Made by a program: the position numbers and the translations under genes
In this document: positions 24,535 through 34,297 of the stretch, piece after piece
How the letters are laid out: each line of letters starts with the position of its first letter
Numbering within the stretch: position 1 is the first letter of the stretch
NCBI GenBank assembly: GCA_037178675.1
Contig: JAYMGJ010000018.1
Coordinates: 1 to 45,777, forward strand
Source: Scleroderma bovista
Lineage: Eukaryota; Basidiomycota; Agaricomycetes; Boletales; Sclerodermataceae
Direction: 5' to 3'
DNA: 45,777 nucleotides
Notes under the pieces: generated by a model
Databases searched by the model: none
What the model was told of the DNA's origin: nothing
The model's input: only the letters and a program-made list of their open reading frames with translations

Positions 24535-26610
24535 ATGGCATCTAGCCAAGTCTCATTCCAAGGTACGATCTCACGCAGATACACATCCCCTTCGTGCGCT
24601 GTATACATTTAGTCGTCTAGCCCTCCAGCTCGCAAACGAGCAGCGCAGCTCCTATGGCCTTAGATACAACGATTTCACGCGATACAGGAAACACTGCGCC
24701 AACCGGACACACCGCCTCCGGTCGACGCTGAAAACGACACATGGAAAAGGACGGGAGTTTAAGAAACCACCGCCCTTGATAATGGAGGTGATCAAAGACG
24801 GACAGTGAGTTGTCTCCCCCAGAAAAATATGCTTGATATGCATCTCAAATTGTGCGCACAAATGCCCAGCCTCCAACTACTGCTGTTCGAGGCAGAGCGT
24901 GCGTGGGCATACGCACAAGACCTGATCGCGCAATCGACCCTTCCCGCGAACGATGCCCATGCAGGCACGCTGCGACATAGCGCGACAGGCCGGTTCAGAA
25001 GAGCCGTGCACTGGTCCACGCAACTCCTCTCTCATTGCCAGACACTATATGCAGCTGGAAGGCTCCCCGCTGAGCATATCGTACAAGTGACTGTATATAC
25101 GCTCATTATGAACGGACGGTTCCTGCGGTACCGAGACGACTTTGAAGACGCACTCGTGCAGCTGAGCGTTGCACGGGATCTGCTAGACCAACTTGCCGAG
25201 CGGGCTGCGACGAGCCGAGACCAAGCACTCGCGACGCTTTTTGCAGACGAGATCGGTCCCGAGATAAGGTACTGTGCGCACGAACTGGGCCGGGAGAAAG
25301 CGTATGATGTGGATGCAATTGTGGCTGAACTTGCGAGGAAACATCGGGGTGAGATCGTGGATGGGTGCGAGGCGATATTACAGAAGTTAAAACAGGAGGG
25401 CGAAGGCTCTGGCGAGGCGAGAAAAAAACTCGAGACGCCGATGTGGGAAGGCCAGCCCATCCCGGTACGCAACCCCGAGCTTGTGGATGTATTGCTCAGG
25501 GTACAAGAAGCAGAGGCAAAAATTGGCGCTCCACGCGAGGTGGCGGAAAAGATGGGGACGGGCGATAAGAGGAAACAGAAAAAGAGACTTATATCAAAGA
25601 AGGGTGTCGCCGCGTACGATGCTGTTCTTTCCGCTCTCAGTGATGCAGAAGAGGTGTCTAGAAAGCTAATGGAAGCGCAGCAGGCATGTGCTTCTGTGGC
25701 GTCGCCGGATATTACTGACTTCTTTGCACACAGAACACGAGTAGCACTGCAACATCTGCCGCCGGCACCCGGGACATCCAATTCATGCATGCTTACATCG
25801 TATACCAGTTGCTGTCCCACCGGATCCAGCGAGACTTGCTACTCGTCTCGACTCTACTCAGTTCTCACCCGCCATCAGGACAAGGCGTAGCATCAAAGGG
25901 AAAAGAGCAGGTGGACAGTAGGCTGTATCCTGCTGTTGTGAAGCTCCTGGAGACGGTCGTGCAAAGTCTGACACAAATGCGAAGCCTGAGTATCGTGGAC
26001 GAGAGTCCAGATCTGGCTTCTGCGATTGAAGCGAGAGTAACATTCACTCGTGCTCGACGGTACGTAGCTCATATCACACGAAGGACATTAGTATTGAGCA
26101 ATGTGCAGGTGCTCTTACCTAGCGCAGTGCTATTTCGTGGTAAAAAGATACGCAGAAGCATTGACGTTGCTGCAACATGCGGCACTTCATCTGCGCGAGA
26201 CCAGGTCTACTTTATCTACAATCGTTGGCGTCTCTACTTCTGGAGATGTTTCTTATCCGCTCCCCCCAAGTACAGTGGACACTCTGGAGGTTTTCATCTC
26301 CGAAACCTCTCTGAGCGTTAAAAACGAGTGGTTCGCCTACAATGGCGGGAGAGTGGACGGGGATCCAAAGGCGTACAAGAAGCCCCTGTTCTTTGATATC
26401 GCGTTGAATTATGTGCAGTTGGACATGGATAGGCTGCTGGAACGCACTGGTAAGAGTCCTAGTAAACCGAAGGAAGGGGACCGCGAGATACAGGCCCAAC
26501 CGGCGAAGTCACGACTGGAGGAGATTCCCAGGACAGAGACGCCTGAGCCCCCCACTCAGGTGAGGGGCGGATTGAGTAGTTTATTGGGTGGCTGGTGGGG
26601 AAGGAAGTAA
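24535..26610 (+). CDS. srp68: Signal recognition particle subunit SRP68
   Basis: Five exons (24535-24562, 24621-24804, 24870-25695, 25734-26059, 26109-26610) give 621 residues, near the human length. The N-terminal RNA-binding domain has YGLRYNDFTRYRKHC and FEAERAWAYAQDL; the middle is helical repeat; DIQFMHAYIVYQLLS and SYLAQCYFVVKRYAEAL match the C-terminal half; KKPLFFDIALNYV and the GGLSSLLGGWWGRK end match the SRP72-binding tail. SRP68/72 hold the SRP RNA during ER targeting. An intron at 25696-25733 (weak donor GTGGCG, excellent branch and acceptor) explains a frame change that could look like a mutation. Its 3' end is copied twice downstream (32.3 and 37.9 kb). Confidence 0.92.
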
Positions 26611-26628
26611 ACGTTATGCAAATCAACG

Positions 26629-26634
26629 AATAAA
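26629..26634 (+). terminator. Poly(A)-signal-like AATAAA after SRP68
   Basis: AATAAA lies 19 bp after the SRP68 stop, in the 86-bp gap to the convergent kinase stop. Units 2 and 3 carry changed versions of this spot (AATAGA in unit 3). Confidence 0.4.
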
Positions 26635-26696
26635 TAGTAGTACTGCAGTACAATGTTCTACAAGTCGTGTTTTTGAATATAAGCGATATTATGTGC

Positions 26697-28072
26697 CTAA
26701 GGTATCCTAATACGGGATAGCGTGGTCAGATTGAGAGTCCCTTCTGATAGACCAAACCACACTGCTAATATATGGACTGCAATGATTGCAATGAAGGCGA
26801 CAAAGAAGCGTCTGTTATAGATGAAATCTACTGGGGGGCCATGGCGAAATACCATCCCAAAATGCCTGGCACCCGCGACTTCCAAACTAGGCCAATAAAA
26901 GTTATCGTGTAGCAACGAAAAGACTGGGATAACGTACAAAGGTTGAGCTGCAGGGGCCAGCTGGATGGAGTTCGCAGGTTCAAATTGAGTAGAGCGGGGT
27001 TTATTCACCAAACAACCCACCCTCTCGATATTGGCAAGGATGTCAGGCGCGGATGGCCGTGACGCAGGGTCCTGTTTCCAGCACCTCATGCATATGCTCC
27101 ACCATGCGTCTGTCAAACGATCACATGTCAACTTGGCCGCTGGGCGGCCAGGGAGACCTTTCACAATGCTAATTATAGTAGCCCCAGTGGAAATGCCATG
27201 GAAAGGCTCCTGCCCGGTGAAGAGTTCCTATCAAATCCCCAATTCCAATAGGATTATTGAGCGTAGATGATTAAAAGATTATGCATACCAATGTTGTCAT
27301 CCCAAATGCCCACATATCGCTATGGACAGAAGCAGGTCCATTATCGAGAATCTCTGGAGCCATCCATTTAAGCGTGCCGCCGCCGCTGCGAGTGATGGAA
27401 ACGGATGGCTCAGCAAGGAATGAAAAGCCAAAATCCGTTATTAATGCACGACCGTCGCCAGAAATCAATATATTTTGCTATTGGATCAACGATGTCATAT
27501 CGACGTCAATAGCAGGTGGCAATAGACTTACACCCTTGAGGTCGCCGTGCACGATGGGTCCTGAAGCGTGAGAATGAAGGTAGTCTAGACCCCTTGCAAC
27601 ACCCAACAGCTGAATGCATTGAGTATGGGAAGAACAGAGGAGCAGATTAACTTACCAACGGGCGTGGATCAACCGCACGATCTTGGACATAGTCATGAGC
27701 ATTTCCCCTTTCTTGCCATGGTGATATCAATGATACGGAGGCGTCGAAAATAGTGGTGAAGCCAAGCAATGGAACGATATTCTCGTGGCGGAGTTTAGAC
27801 CAGACACGGGCTTCACACAGAATATGCTGGTACAACATTCAAATTTCAGCCTGAAGATCATGATCGATATTGCTTGCCTTCGTGGCGAATCCATCCAGTA
27901 GAGACCGCTCCGTCTTTATTGCTACTTTGATTCCATCGACGCGGAGTGTGCCTTTGTACACAGTGGCACAGCCACCCCGGCAGCAAGTGAGTTGTTCGTG
28001 GCGATCAATCTGTTCGTTGAGGTTGACACAAATCGTGGCCAACTCTGCAGCGACGGGCAGCGCTAGATCCAT
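26697..28072 (-). CDS. TKL-type protein kinase with C-terminal membrane anchor (copy 1, intact)
   Basis: Five exons (28072-27878, 27826-27656, 27609-27532, 27477-27289, 27227-26697) give 387 residues, and all four introns are phase 0. Kinase signatures: glycine loop RGGCATVYKG (about 32-41), Lys53 in KVAIK, HGDLKGQN (Asp145), DFG (163-165), APE (188-190), and the C-lobe WSICMRCWKQDPASRPS. The HGDLKGQN loop and TKL-like C-lobe are typical of kinases expanded in mushrooms, mostly of unknown role. A single hydrophobic helix (FFVAFIAIIAVHILAVWFGL) near residue 352-371 suggests a tail anchor. Intron 1 (27877-27827) must be GC-AG (AAG|GCAAGC); read through, it contains an in-frame TGA. The extra tail exon of copies 2 and 3 is missing. 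Confidence 0.82.
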
Positions 28073-29439
28073 TCGATGATGATCAACTGTGAACTTTCAA
28101 GTCGAAGTGGACGGCTGTGTTGGCAGGGAGTCCGGAGAAGTGTTGCAGGCGTGAGGTAGACAGATTATTGCACAGAACAGTGGAAAGAAGATGGTCGTTC
28201 CTTCTGTGTGTCGACTGGATATATGATGGACGACGCGGTCCATATTTAGGTGTTGTGGTGAACACTGTCCTGTCCTGATCCGCCAACGAAGAGCATCAGA
28301 CCTTGCCACGAGGTTGACAACGTTGAAGGTCACCATTTTTCATTTTGCTTGCGTCTGGCCGGTTCTACTTCTTTCCATGCTGACAGGAACTACATTCATT
28401 TCTTTGCTTTCAGGGTGTTTCGGGAGCAGCCCCGTGCTCGGCTACGGCCAGTAGTGCTCCAAGAAGCTGCGGAAAGTTGCAGCTGTGCAAGGATGAAAGC
28501 GATTGGGCGAGACGTCGACCTCATTTTGGGGAAACCCTCAGAAACGCGGAAAACCTGAGTCACCAGTTTTCCAAAACCTGCACCTCGGAAGAAGAGGGTG
28601 AAAATGTGGTTGAGGGTGAGGACGATGCCCAGCTGACTGACGACTGACGGATGTAAGTTGGCTATCGCGATGAATTTTGATAAGGACAACACGTTCTGAA
28701 CATAACTCACGGGTTCATCCGGAGAAGCTGATAAACATCCAAGCTAGTGCCGCAATCCGCGGAAGCATAACATATGGGATGCTTTGCAGCCTCGGCAGCA
28801 CACCAACATGCATTGCTGACTGTTGCGTCCCGTAGTAGGCCATCAGGAAAACTACAAACGTCTAATCCGTCTGACGCGTCTGATTTCGTCTGGTTTGTCT
28901 GGTTTCGTCTGACATCGTCTGCTGGACTGCACTCGGCTACGAAAACTCTCGGCAACTCGTGTCAGACCACGCAATTAATTTGCTAGTAATACTAGCACAC
29001 CCCAGAATGGAGTTCGTCGTTGTGGATTGGGTATGTGTGCTCCAAGACCTGCACTCGCCTTCTGCTTGATCCCTCTTTGAATCCAACTAGTATGTGTCTT
29101 GCATATTGAACGCAAAATTGATCGGAGTGCTTTCGACTAGGCTGCTTCTTTGGAGATTGGATCATCTCTACAGATGAAGTTCTACTCGGCTATCTCACGG
29201 TCGGAAACTGGCCGTCGTACGTGGCAGTGTGATTCCGGTGCGTTCGGTGGTTGTCAATCTGACCCCCTTCATGATTATCAGCTACACGTCACACACCATT
29301 ATCCTCGTTCCTTCAACTACTAAGACGCACAGTACTATGTAGTTAATGGATTGGTATGATCTATGTTTGTTTGTTCGTGGCTTTCTCGCTCACACCGTTC
29401 AATTGTCCGACCCGTTTGCTTTGCCTACCATGATCTGTT
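28073..29439. repeat. Kinase 5' flank of unit 1, with a short CGTCTG-type repeat
   Basis: Positions about 28261-28690 match 33850-34290 and 40916-41390, and 28700-29190 match 34845-35230 and 41395-41700. No intact gene is visible here. A run of six or seven imperfect copies of a TCGTCTGRY unit at 28865-28925 is absent from the other units. The short frame preserved in unit 3 (41108-41314) is broken here. Confidence 0.65.
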
Positions 29440-29865
29440 CATGCGCAAACCGCGCTCTGTATTTGTCAACATCCGTGGTTCCTTGTCGAGTACGAAGTCC
29501 TCAACGTGTGTGAATTTAACTCTTCTCGCAAGCGTATGTCAACCGTCGTTCGCGCCTCCGATGGTAACATCGAGTTGTAATACTGCAAAGATGCCGACGT
29601 TGTTCTTGAGCAACTTGGCGAGCATCAGACCTTTACTGAGAAAACACTTGCACATCTCGAGGTACTGAGTACACGTCTTTGTACCCTCTCTATGTCTCAT
29701 CTATCGTTTGTGATCTCATAGGACTATGCAGCTGAGTTGCGTACATTCTGTATAGCCTACCGCGATTCCTCAGAAGCGGAGTATCGCCACTGGTCGATAA
29801 CCTATGACCAAGCTGCAGCAACGCGAATAAGCACTTGACAAGGCGGCGGAGCTCGTTGAGAGACG
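29440..29865 (+). pseudogene. P4-ATPase (Drs2/Dnf-type phospholipid flippase) fragment, decayed
   Basis: Three frames together give flippase nucleotide-domain text: RKPRSVFVNIRGS, then YEVLNVCEFNSSRKRMSTVV (the invariant NSxRKRMS of P4-ATPases), then YCKDADVVLEQLGEHQTFTE, a credible intron (GTACTG to CATAG, 29661-29720), and LRTFCIAYRDSSEAEY followed by AAELVER. Intact flippases move aminophospholipids to the cytosolic leaflet. At least two frameshifts and one in-frame TAA break it, and neither the DKTG phosphorylation domain nor the membrane helices are present. It is a relic inserted in, or captured by, the duplicated region. Confidence 0.8.
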
Positions 29866-30130
29866 TCGTCGACCATTAACGGACCACCACCATCAATGCG
29901 GCGACAGAGAGCACTACCACCATCATCGACGTCGACGACGATGATCAACCCATCAGTTGACCAGCGCAGCCTGCGGCTGACGACAGCCACCTCCATCACC
30001 CCTGTCATGCGTCCACAGTAGGGTGTCGACCACCACATCTACCACCAACGTGCAGCAGCGCACACGTCGACAGCCACAACTGCCACCAACTCACAGCGTG
30101 GGGCCTACAGTGGGATTATAGGCTCAGGCA
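29860..30130. other. Trinucleotide-biased tract
   Basis: A CAC/GAC/ATC-rich stretch (for example CGACGTCGACGACGATGATC) without a frame or motif. Similar tracts occur at about 31980-32260, 36040-36450 and 36990-37170. It looks like degenerate microsatellite rather than coding sequence. Confidence 0.45.
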
Positions 30131-30519
30131 AAACATACAACCCACGTCTCCTTGTTCTTCGTCTCTCATCTTACCAAATGGGAGCACAGAGTATCATGTC
30201 AAATCAAAGCACTCCACCTGCTTCTCGACTCATTTGGGAACTCCAAGACTCTTCTCAACGCAAATCCATCACGCCATGTATGCTGGCTCGAGCTACACTT
30301 CAACAACCGTGGTACTGAGAGTGCCAAATTCCACGCACTTGCGCTCGACAAGTCCCGCCTTACTATGGGGACGGCGCCTTTTTATCCCCGGCAAGTCGCC
30401 GCCCTTTTTGTCCGACTGTTTTGCTTCATGTTACCTCTTCGAAGCCCTATCCGTATTTTGATGGATACGTTAGATACCGCCAAACAATCGGTCAGCCGAC
30501 TATTTGGCATCAGTTCCGG

Positions 30520-30910
30520 AATAAGAATGTCCATCCTGGCAGCCCCCTCGTGTTCCCTTGGTGGGCGCAAGGCCACATCTTCTTTGGCTTTGGCATGTTC
30601 TTCTGGGTCATCACCCCCATTATGTATTACATCAACGTGCGATAGCAACAATCGGTTCAATCTCACAGCGTATTTGCCGCTGTACTTTCCCGCGACATAT
30701 GCCTTTTCGCGTTTGCCCTCTCGACTTGCGTTCTCATACACACGGTCCTGTACCACGGCCGCAGTCAATGGAAGAGGATCAAGATACACGTGGAACAAGA
30801 TAACATTCATGCCAAGCTCATGCGCAATTATCCAGAGGTGCCGGACTGGTTGTATTTGTTCATCGTGTTTTCCAGCCTGACGACGAAGTTAGCATGCCTA
30901 CTGGTAGTGC
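30520..30910 (+). pseudogene. Oligopeptide transporter (OPT family) fragment, decayed
   Basis: The text GSPLVFPWWAQGHIFFGFGM with FFWVITPIMYYINV is the hallmark OPT membrane segment (SPL.TPWWAQ, then PI.YY.N). In another frame LTAYLPLYFPATYAFS follows, then in a third STCVLIHTVLYHG and DNIHAKLMRNYPEVPDWLYL, all consecutive parts of OPT proteins. OPT transporters carry small peptides and related molecules across the plasma membrane. At least two frameshifts are needed to join the pieces, so it cannot be functional. The N-terminal two thirds is absent or too diverged to see (30130-30520 may be part of it). Confidence 0.8.
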
Positions 30911-31124
30911 AGGGTGGATTTCAGGCTAGACGAAGAGCGCAAAACTCTTTCTCAAAAGTCACGGTGACGTGACACCCGTTATCATAAGAACCAGTGATAT
31001 ATTCAAGGTAAGGGAGATATTTTTCAGAATGGATTAGATCACATGGAGTGTTTCGAAGTGTCACCGGAGCCATCCAAGAGATAACGCAGCTTTGGCCGGG
31101 AGATCACACAGCTCCAGCCGGGAA

Positions 31125-31232
31125 GGCACTTAAATTAGCCGAGTTAGACCCATCGAAGGATCCCCCTCTTCTCCCTCTCTATTACACGAGGAGGGATCCT
31201 TTAATGGGTCTAACTCGGCTAATTTAAGCGCC
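31125..31232. repeat. Long hairpin (inverted repeat, about 45-bp arms)
   Basis: The left arm GGCACTTAAATTAGCCGAGT and the right-arm end ACTCGGCTAATTTAAGCGCC are complementary, and pairing continues through TAGACCCAT and AAGGATCC with only a few mismatches, leaving a pyrimidine-rich loop of about 18 nt. One arm (ACGAGGAGGGATCCTTT onward) recurs at 41674-41712 in unit 3. It may be a small fold-back element or a palindromic end of a lost transposon. Confidence 0.8.
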
Positions 31233-31235
31233 CCT

Positions 31236-31600
31236 TCTTGGGAGATCGGGGCAGATCTGAGCACATTCTGTCACTTCGTGAGACTTTGTCGTACTACTAT
31301 TAAGAGTGAACAATCTAATATCTAAAGTCTTACTGGGGACACATCAGCTCGCATGCCCACTTACTTATTCAGGCAGATCGCAAAGATCGCAAAGGCCCAC
31401 CACTTTAATGATTATGATAGCATCGGTATTCGGTATCAGTCACGGGTTCGTAATAGGGAGTGGGCACAGAAGCTGATGAATACGGTCGGAAATGGAACCG
31501 GTATTTTTGGCTTGAAGGGTGCCCGCCAGCAGCATGTATTGAAAATTTGAAATATTGACACCTTGAATGCCAACTAGTAACAAACTTACCTCCCATGCTC
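31236..31600. repeat. Repeat block shared with 35285-35600
   Basis: GGGCAGATCTGAGC, GATCTAAAGTCTTAC/ATCTAAAGTCTTAC, CGCATGCCCACT, GTCGGAAATGGAACC and GAAATATTGACACCTTGAATGCC occur in the same order in both places; the last 23-base motif is given here only in part as ATATTGACACCTTGAATGCC. This is the distal block of the segmental unit. Confidence 0.75.
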
Positions 31601-31605
31601 CATGG

Positions 31606-31690
31606 CCGTTTGACAGTCCCTTGTACTTGACGGAGCCTCATTGGCCACAGAAGCTTAAAGCATTCCACACACTCCGCGGGAACTCTAAGA
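31606..31690. repeat. Dispersed repeat R1, copy 2
   Basis: GGCCGTTTGACAGTC followed by CTTGTACTTGA matches 37741-37845, and the core also 5355-5460. Here it directly follows the 31236-31600 block, separated by ACTTACCTCCC, which also precedes the copy at 37741. Confidence 0.7.
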
Positions 31691-32280
31691 TATGAATGCA
31701 TCATACCACAGATAAAAAAAAATTAAACACTGGATTGAGTGACACTTCCAATAGATCGTGGACGTATCGGGAGTGCCAAAGTTCGCCCTCGACAAGTCTC
31801 GACTCACCCATGAGGAGCGCACACCTCGTATCTTTTATCATTTCCAGCTGGCGCTGGCACGCTACGGGAGTGTGGCTGCTTTGCGCTCAAGGATCTGTCC
31901 GAATATGCCGGGCCCAGCGTCCATCTTAGATCCACCACATCATGTGCTGGTGTTTGATGGCCACCGCGTGCCTCAATCACGAGAGAGCGGAAATGCACGT
32001 CGATAACAACGACGACAACGCAGTCTGTGTGGCTGGAACCCACAGTACATCGATACCGACGACACTGAGGTGATGCGCATAGCCAATGTCTCCACGACAC
32101 AACAATGACCTTTGACCCCAGTGGCCAGTGGTAACCACTGCTGTAGCGGCACATCGATAGCGATGACGAGGTGACCAATGCCACCATCGCACAAAGACGA
32201 CGACGAAACACTGGAACCCGTAAGGTGGTGAATGCGGGATCCCGTTGGCACTCCAACAAGTTTTATCTAAACTTTTGCCC
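31690..32280. other. Junction between units 1 and 2, trinucleotide-biased
   Basis: No gene is recognisable. About 31980-32260 is rich in CAA/CGA/GAC triplets (AACAACGACGACAACG). A short GCCCTCGACAAGTCTCGACT at 31785-31804 resembles GCGCTCGACAAGTCCCGCCT at 30339-30358, so part of this stretch may derive from the same relic as the OPT region. Confidence 0.45.
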
Positions 32281-32284
32281 ACAA

Positions 32285-32460
32285 TAGTAGGAGTGTGGAC
32301 CGGGGACCCGAGACTGTACAAGAATTCGCCTCTGTTCTTTGCGAAGACACGATTAGAGGTTGTCGGGGCAGAGACACCTGAGCCTTCCAGGCAGACAAGA
32401 GTGGGTTTGGTAGTTTGTTGTGTGGTCGGTGAGGAAGGAATATAAATGGATTAAAACCCT
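32285..32460 (+). pseudogene. Diverged SRP68 3'-end fragment (unit 2)
   Basis: One frame still reads WTGDPRLYKNSPLFF, then TRLE, ETPEP and RQTRVGLVV, aligning with GDPKAYKKPLFFD, SRLEE, ETPEPP and TQVRGGLSS of SRP68. About 40 residues between these are deleted. It lies at the same place relative to the kinase as in the other units. Confidence 0.75.
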
Positions 32461-32639
32461 TGAAACGTAGGGCGAAATATAAGTTGCATGCTATTTGAAT
32501 CATGATACTCGCATAAGTAAGACAGTCAAAAACCTTTTCAGATCGACAATCCCGTCGAATACAGCTGGAATGGACAGCGCGGTCGAATTGAACGCCGCTC
32601 AATAGATCGAATCAGTTGGTCTGCTGAATACGCTATGAT

Positions 32640-33780
32640 GATTTTCTGATGGGTTGCCACGGCATAACACCATCCCAAAACGCGTAGACAAGCAATCAGA
32701 AAGACAGCAAGTGGTAAATACTAAACAGAACCCACCGTATAGCTAGCCTACAGAGTTCCATGTACGACGTCCTAACTAGGTCAACAGAATTTATCATGTA
32801 GCGACGAAAAGTTGGATGGACTCGAGGACATGCAAAGGTTGAGCGGGAGGAATCAGCTGGATGGGGTCGGCAGGATCAGGGGCTGTGTCAGTGTCGGCAA
32901 TGTAATGGTTTACCGAAGGTGATGCGCTCCAGCCTTCGGGATCCAGTGCAATGGCGAAGATTCATAGTAACGGGTCCGCATTACGATGCACTGGATTCCT
33001 GGGTTACGGAGTCTGAAATATCCCCATTGATTGTGACATGTTCCTATCACTTGCGTTCGACACCCCTTGGCCAAATGGAAAAATTGCTTGACGTCATGCG
33101 TTGGACTGAATCTGTAGGGGAAAGATTGTGAGCTACCCGGAAACACACCACCCAAATTGCCTGGTACAATATAGGTATATCGTAGTTGCTCTCCAGTAAA
33201 GAAACGACCCTACCCTCTCGATATCTCCCACCATGCCAATCTGTCAGTTGTCAGTTGATCACAGGTCTTTTTTTTTTTTTTGAATCCATTTAAATGCATT
33301 TAGGATCGTAGATCCTATAGCTAGGGCCCCTGTGGCCCGCCTCTCCCTCGGTGTACAAATGCCCTACCGGTCCGGGGTCATTGACCCCCCAGTAGTCCGC
33401 GCCGTTCCCGCCGGCCGTTTTAGTTGTACCACCTGGCTTGCGAGGGAGGGCTTGTGTATTTTGCTAAGTTGATCACAGGTCTGGGTGGCCCGAAGGCGCC
33501 TTCACAATTCTCGCCATAATCACTCCAATGGAGGTAACGTTATCGAAAGGCATGTGGCGGGTGAAAAATTCTTGTCAAAACCTCACCCTAGATTGGATTG
33601 CCTGCTAAGCATACCAATGTCGTCATCCCAAACGCCCACATATCACTTTGGACAGAAGGAATTTCACCATCGAGCAACTCTGCAGCGGTCCGTCTAAGCG
33701 TGCCGCCATGATGTAAATCGTCTATGGCTGATGAGTCGCTGTCCTTGTACACAGTGGCATCGCCGCCTGGGAATAAAATA
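32640..33780 (-). pseudogene. TKL kinase relic (unit 2)
   Basis: Pieces of the kinase gene are recognisable: the tail region (32800-32880), the extra tail exon with a conserved TATTTCAG acceptor (about 33015-33025), the C-lobe with DIERVG near 33210, and SVQSDMWAFGMTTLV (33605-33650). After that the sequence jumps directly to the glycine-loop region (GGDATVYK, about 33740-33765), so activation loop, catalytic loop and most of the N-lobe are deleted. A 198-bp SINE-like insertion interrupts the C-lobe. Confidence 0.75.
33253..33482 (-). mobile_element. SINE-like retroposon with 16-bp target-site duplication
   Basis: A 198-bp insertion (33269-33466) is flanked by exact 16-bp direct repeats AGTTGATCACAGGTCT (33253-33268 and 33467-33482). 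One end is a run of 14 T including the last repeat base, that is a poly(A) tail on the minus strand. The corresponding kinase DNA in units 1 and 3 lacks the insertion. The body is GC-rich (CCGGTCCGGGGTCATTGACC) with no frame. Long TSD plus A-tail indicates LINE-machinery retroposition. I could not identify a convincing tRNA-like head or A/B box. Confidence 0.82.
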
Positions 33781-33782
33781 AG

Positions 33783-33850
33783 TGGGTCAAAGAAGGGTGT
33801 CGCCGCATATGATGCTGTGCTTTCCGCTCTCAGTGATGCAGAAGAATAAT
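33783..33850 (+). pseudogene. Internal SRP68 exon fragment inside the kinase relic
   Basis: Starting at TCAAAGAAGGGTGTCGCCGC and ending TCAGTGATGCAGAAGA, this 65-bp piece is almost identical to SRP68 exon 3 at about 25598-25655, coding SKKGVAAYDAVLSALSDAEE. It lies between the kinase glycine loop and the kinase 5' flank, far from the SRP68 3'-end fragment of the same unit, so it arrived by a separate event. Confidence 0.85.
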
Positions 33851-34297
33851 GGATGTTCTGTCCCTCGATCCGCCTACGAAGGCATCAGATCACGTAATGC
33901 AGGCCTTGGTGTTGCCACGAGATTGAAGGGAGCAGTGATTGAAGTGGCCGTGACCGAGCACGGGGCTGCTCGCGACACACCCTGAAAGCAAAGAGATGAA
34001 TGTAGTTCCGGCCAGACGCAAGCAAAATGAAAGCCGGGGAAAAATTGCAGCTGCGGAAGGATGAAAGATATTGGGCGAAGATAGAGATGTCGACCTCATT
34101 TGGGGAAACTCTCAGAAACGCGGAAAACCTGGGTCACCAGTTCCAAAACCTGCAACTGCCAGTGGTGTTACCGAAGAAGAGTGAAAATGTGGTTGATGAG
34201 GGCGGACAACGAGGACGATGCTCAGTAGTAAGTTGGTTATCACGATGGATTTTAATAAGCACTATGTATCAAATTTGAAACGGAACGTTCTGAACTT

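Larger units (their letters stand above)
26361..31690. repeat. Segmental duplication unit 1 (parental-looking copy)
   Basis: Begins inside the last SRP68 exon and continues through the minus-strand kinase, its 5' flank, a block at 28700-29190 and, after an intervening P4-ATPase/OPT relic region, a block at 31236-31690. The same blocks recur in the same order and orientation in units 2 and 3. SRP68 is complete only here, so this is the likely source of the array. Confidence 0.85.

Noticed and set aside
25690..25790. Apparent frameshift in SRP68
   Set aside because: A 38-nt intron (25696-25733) with an ACTGAC branch, pyrimidine tract and CACACAG acceptor restores the frame and the conserved DIQFMHAY segment, so a mutation is not needed.
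25032..25820. 262-codon open frame on the minus strand
   Set aside because: It is the antisense of SRP68 exon 3, serine-rich because of the codon content of the real gene, with no motif of its own.
27839..27841. In-frame TGA in kinase copy 1 (and TAA in copy 3) as nonsense mutations
   Set aside because: Both lie inside a 51-nt GC-AG intron with identical length and phase in both copies; different stops at the same place fit intron sequence better than two independent disablements.
29440..29865. Functional flippase gene with unusual splicing
   Set aside because: Catalytic and membrane domains are missing and several frame breaks fall outside any plausible intron, so it was called a pseudogene fragment.
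30152..30880. A 242-codon plus-strand frame as an intact gene
   Set aside because: Only a small part (AYLPLYFPATYAFS) matches OPT; the remaining OPT text is in two other frames, so the frame is a chance opening across a pseudogene.
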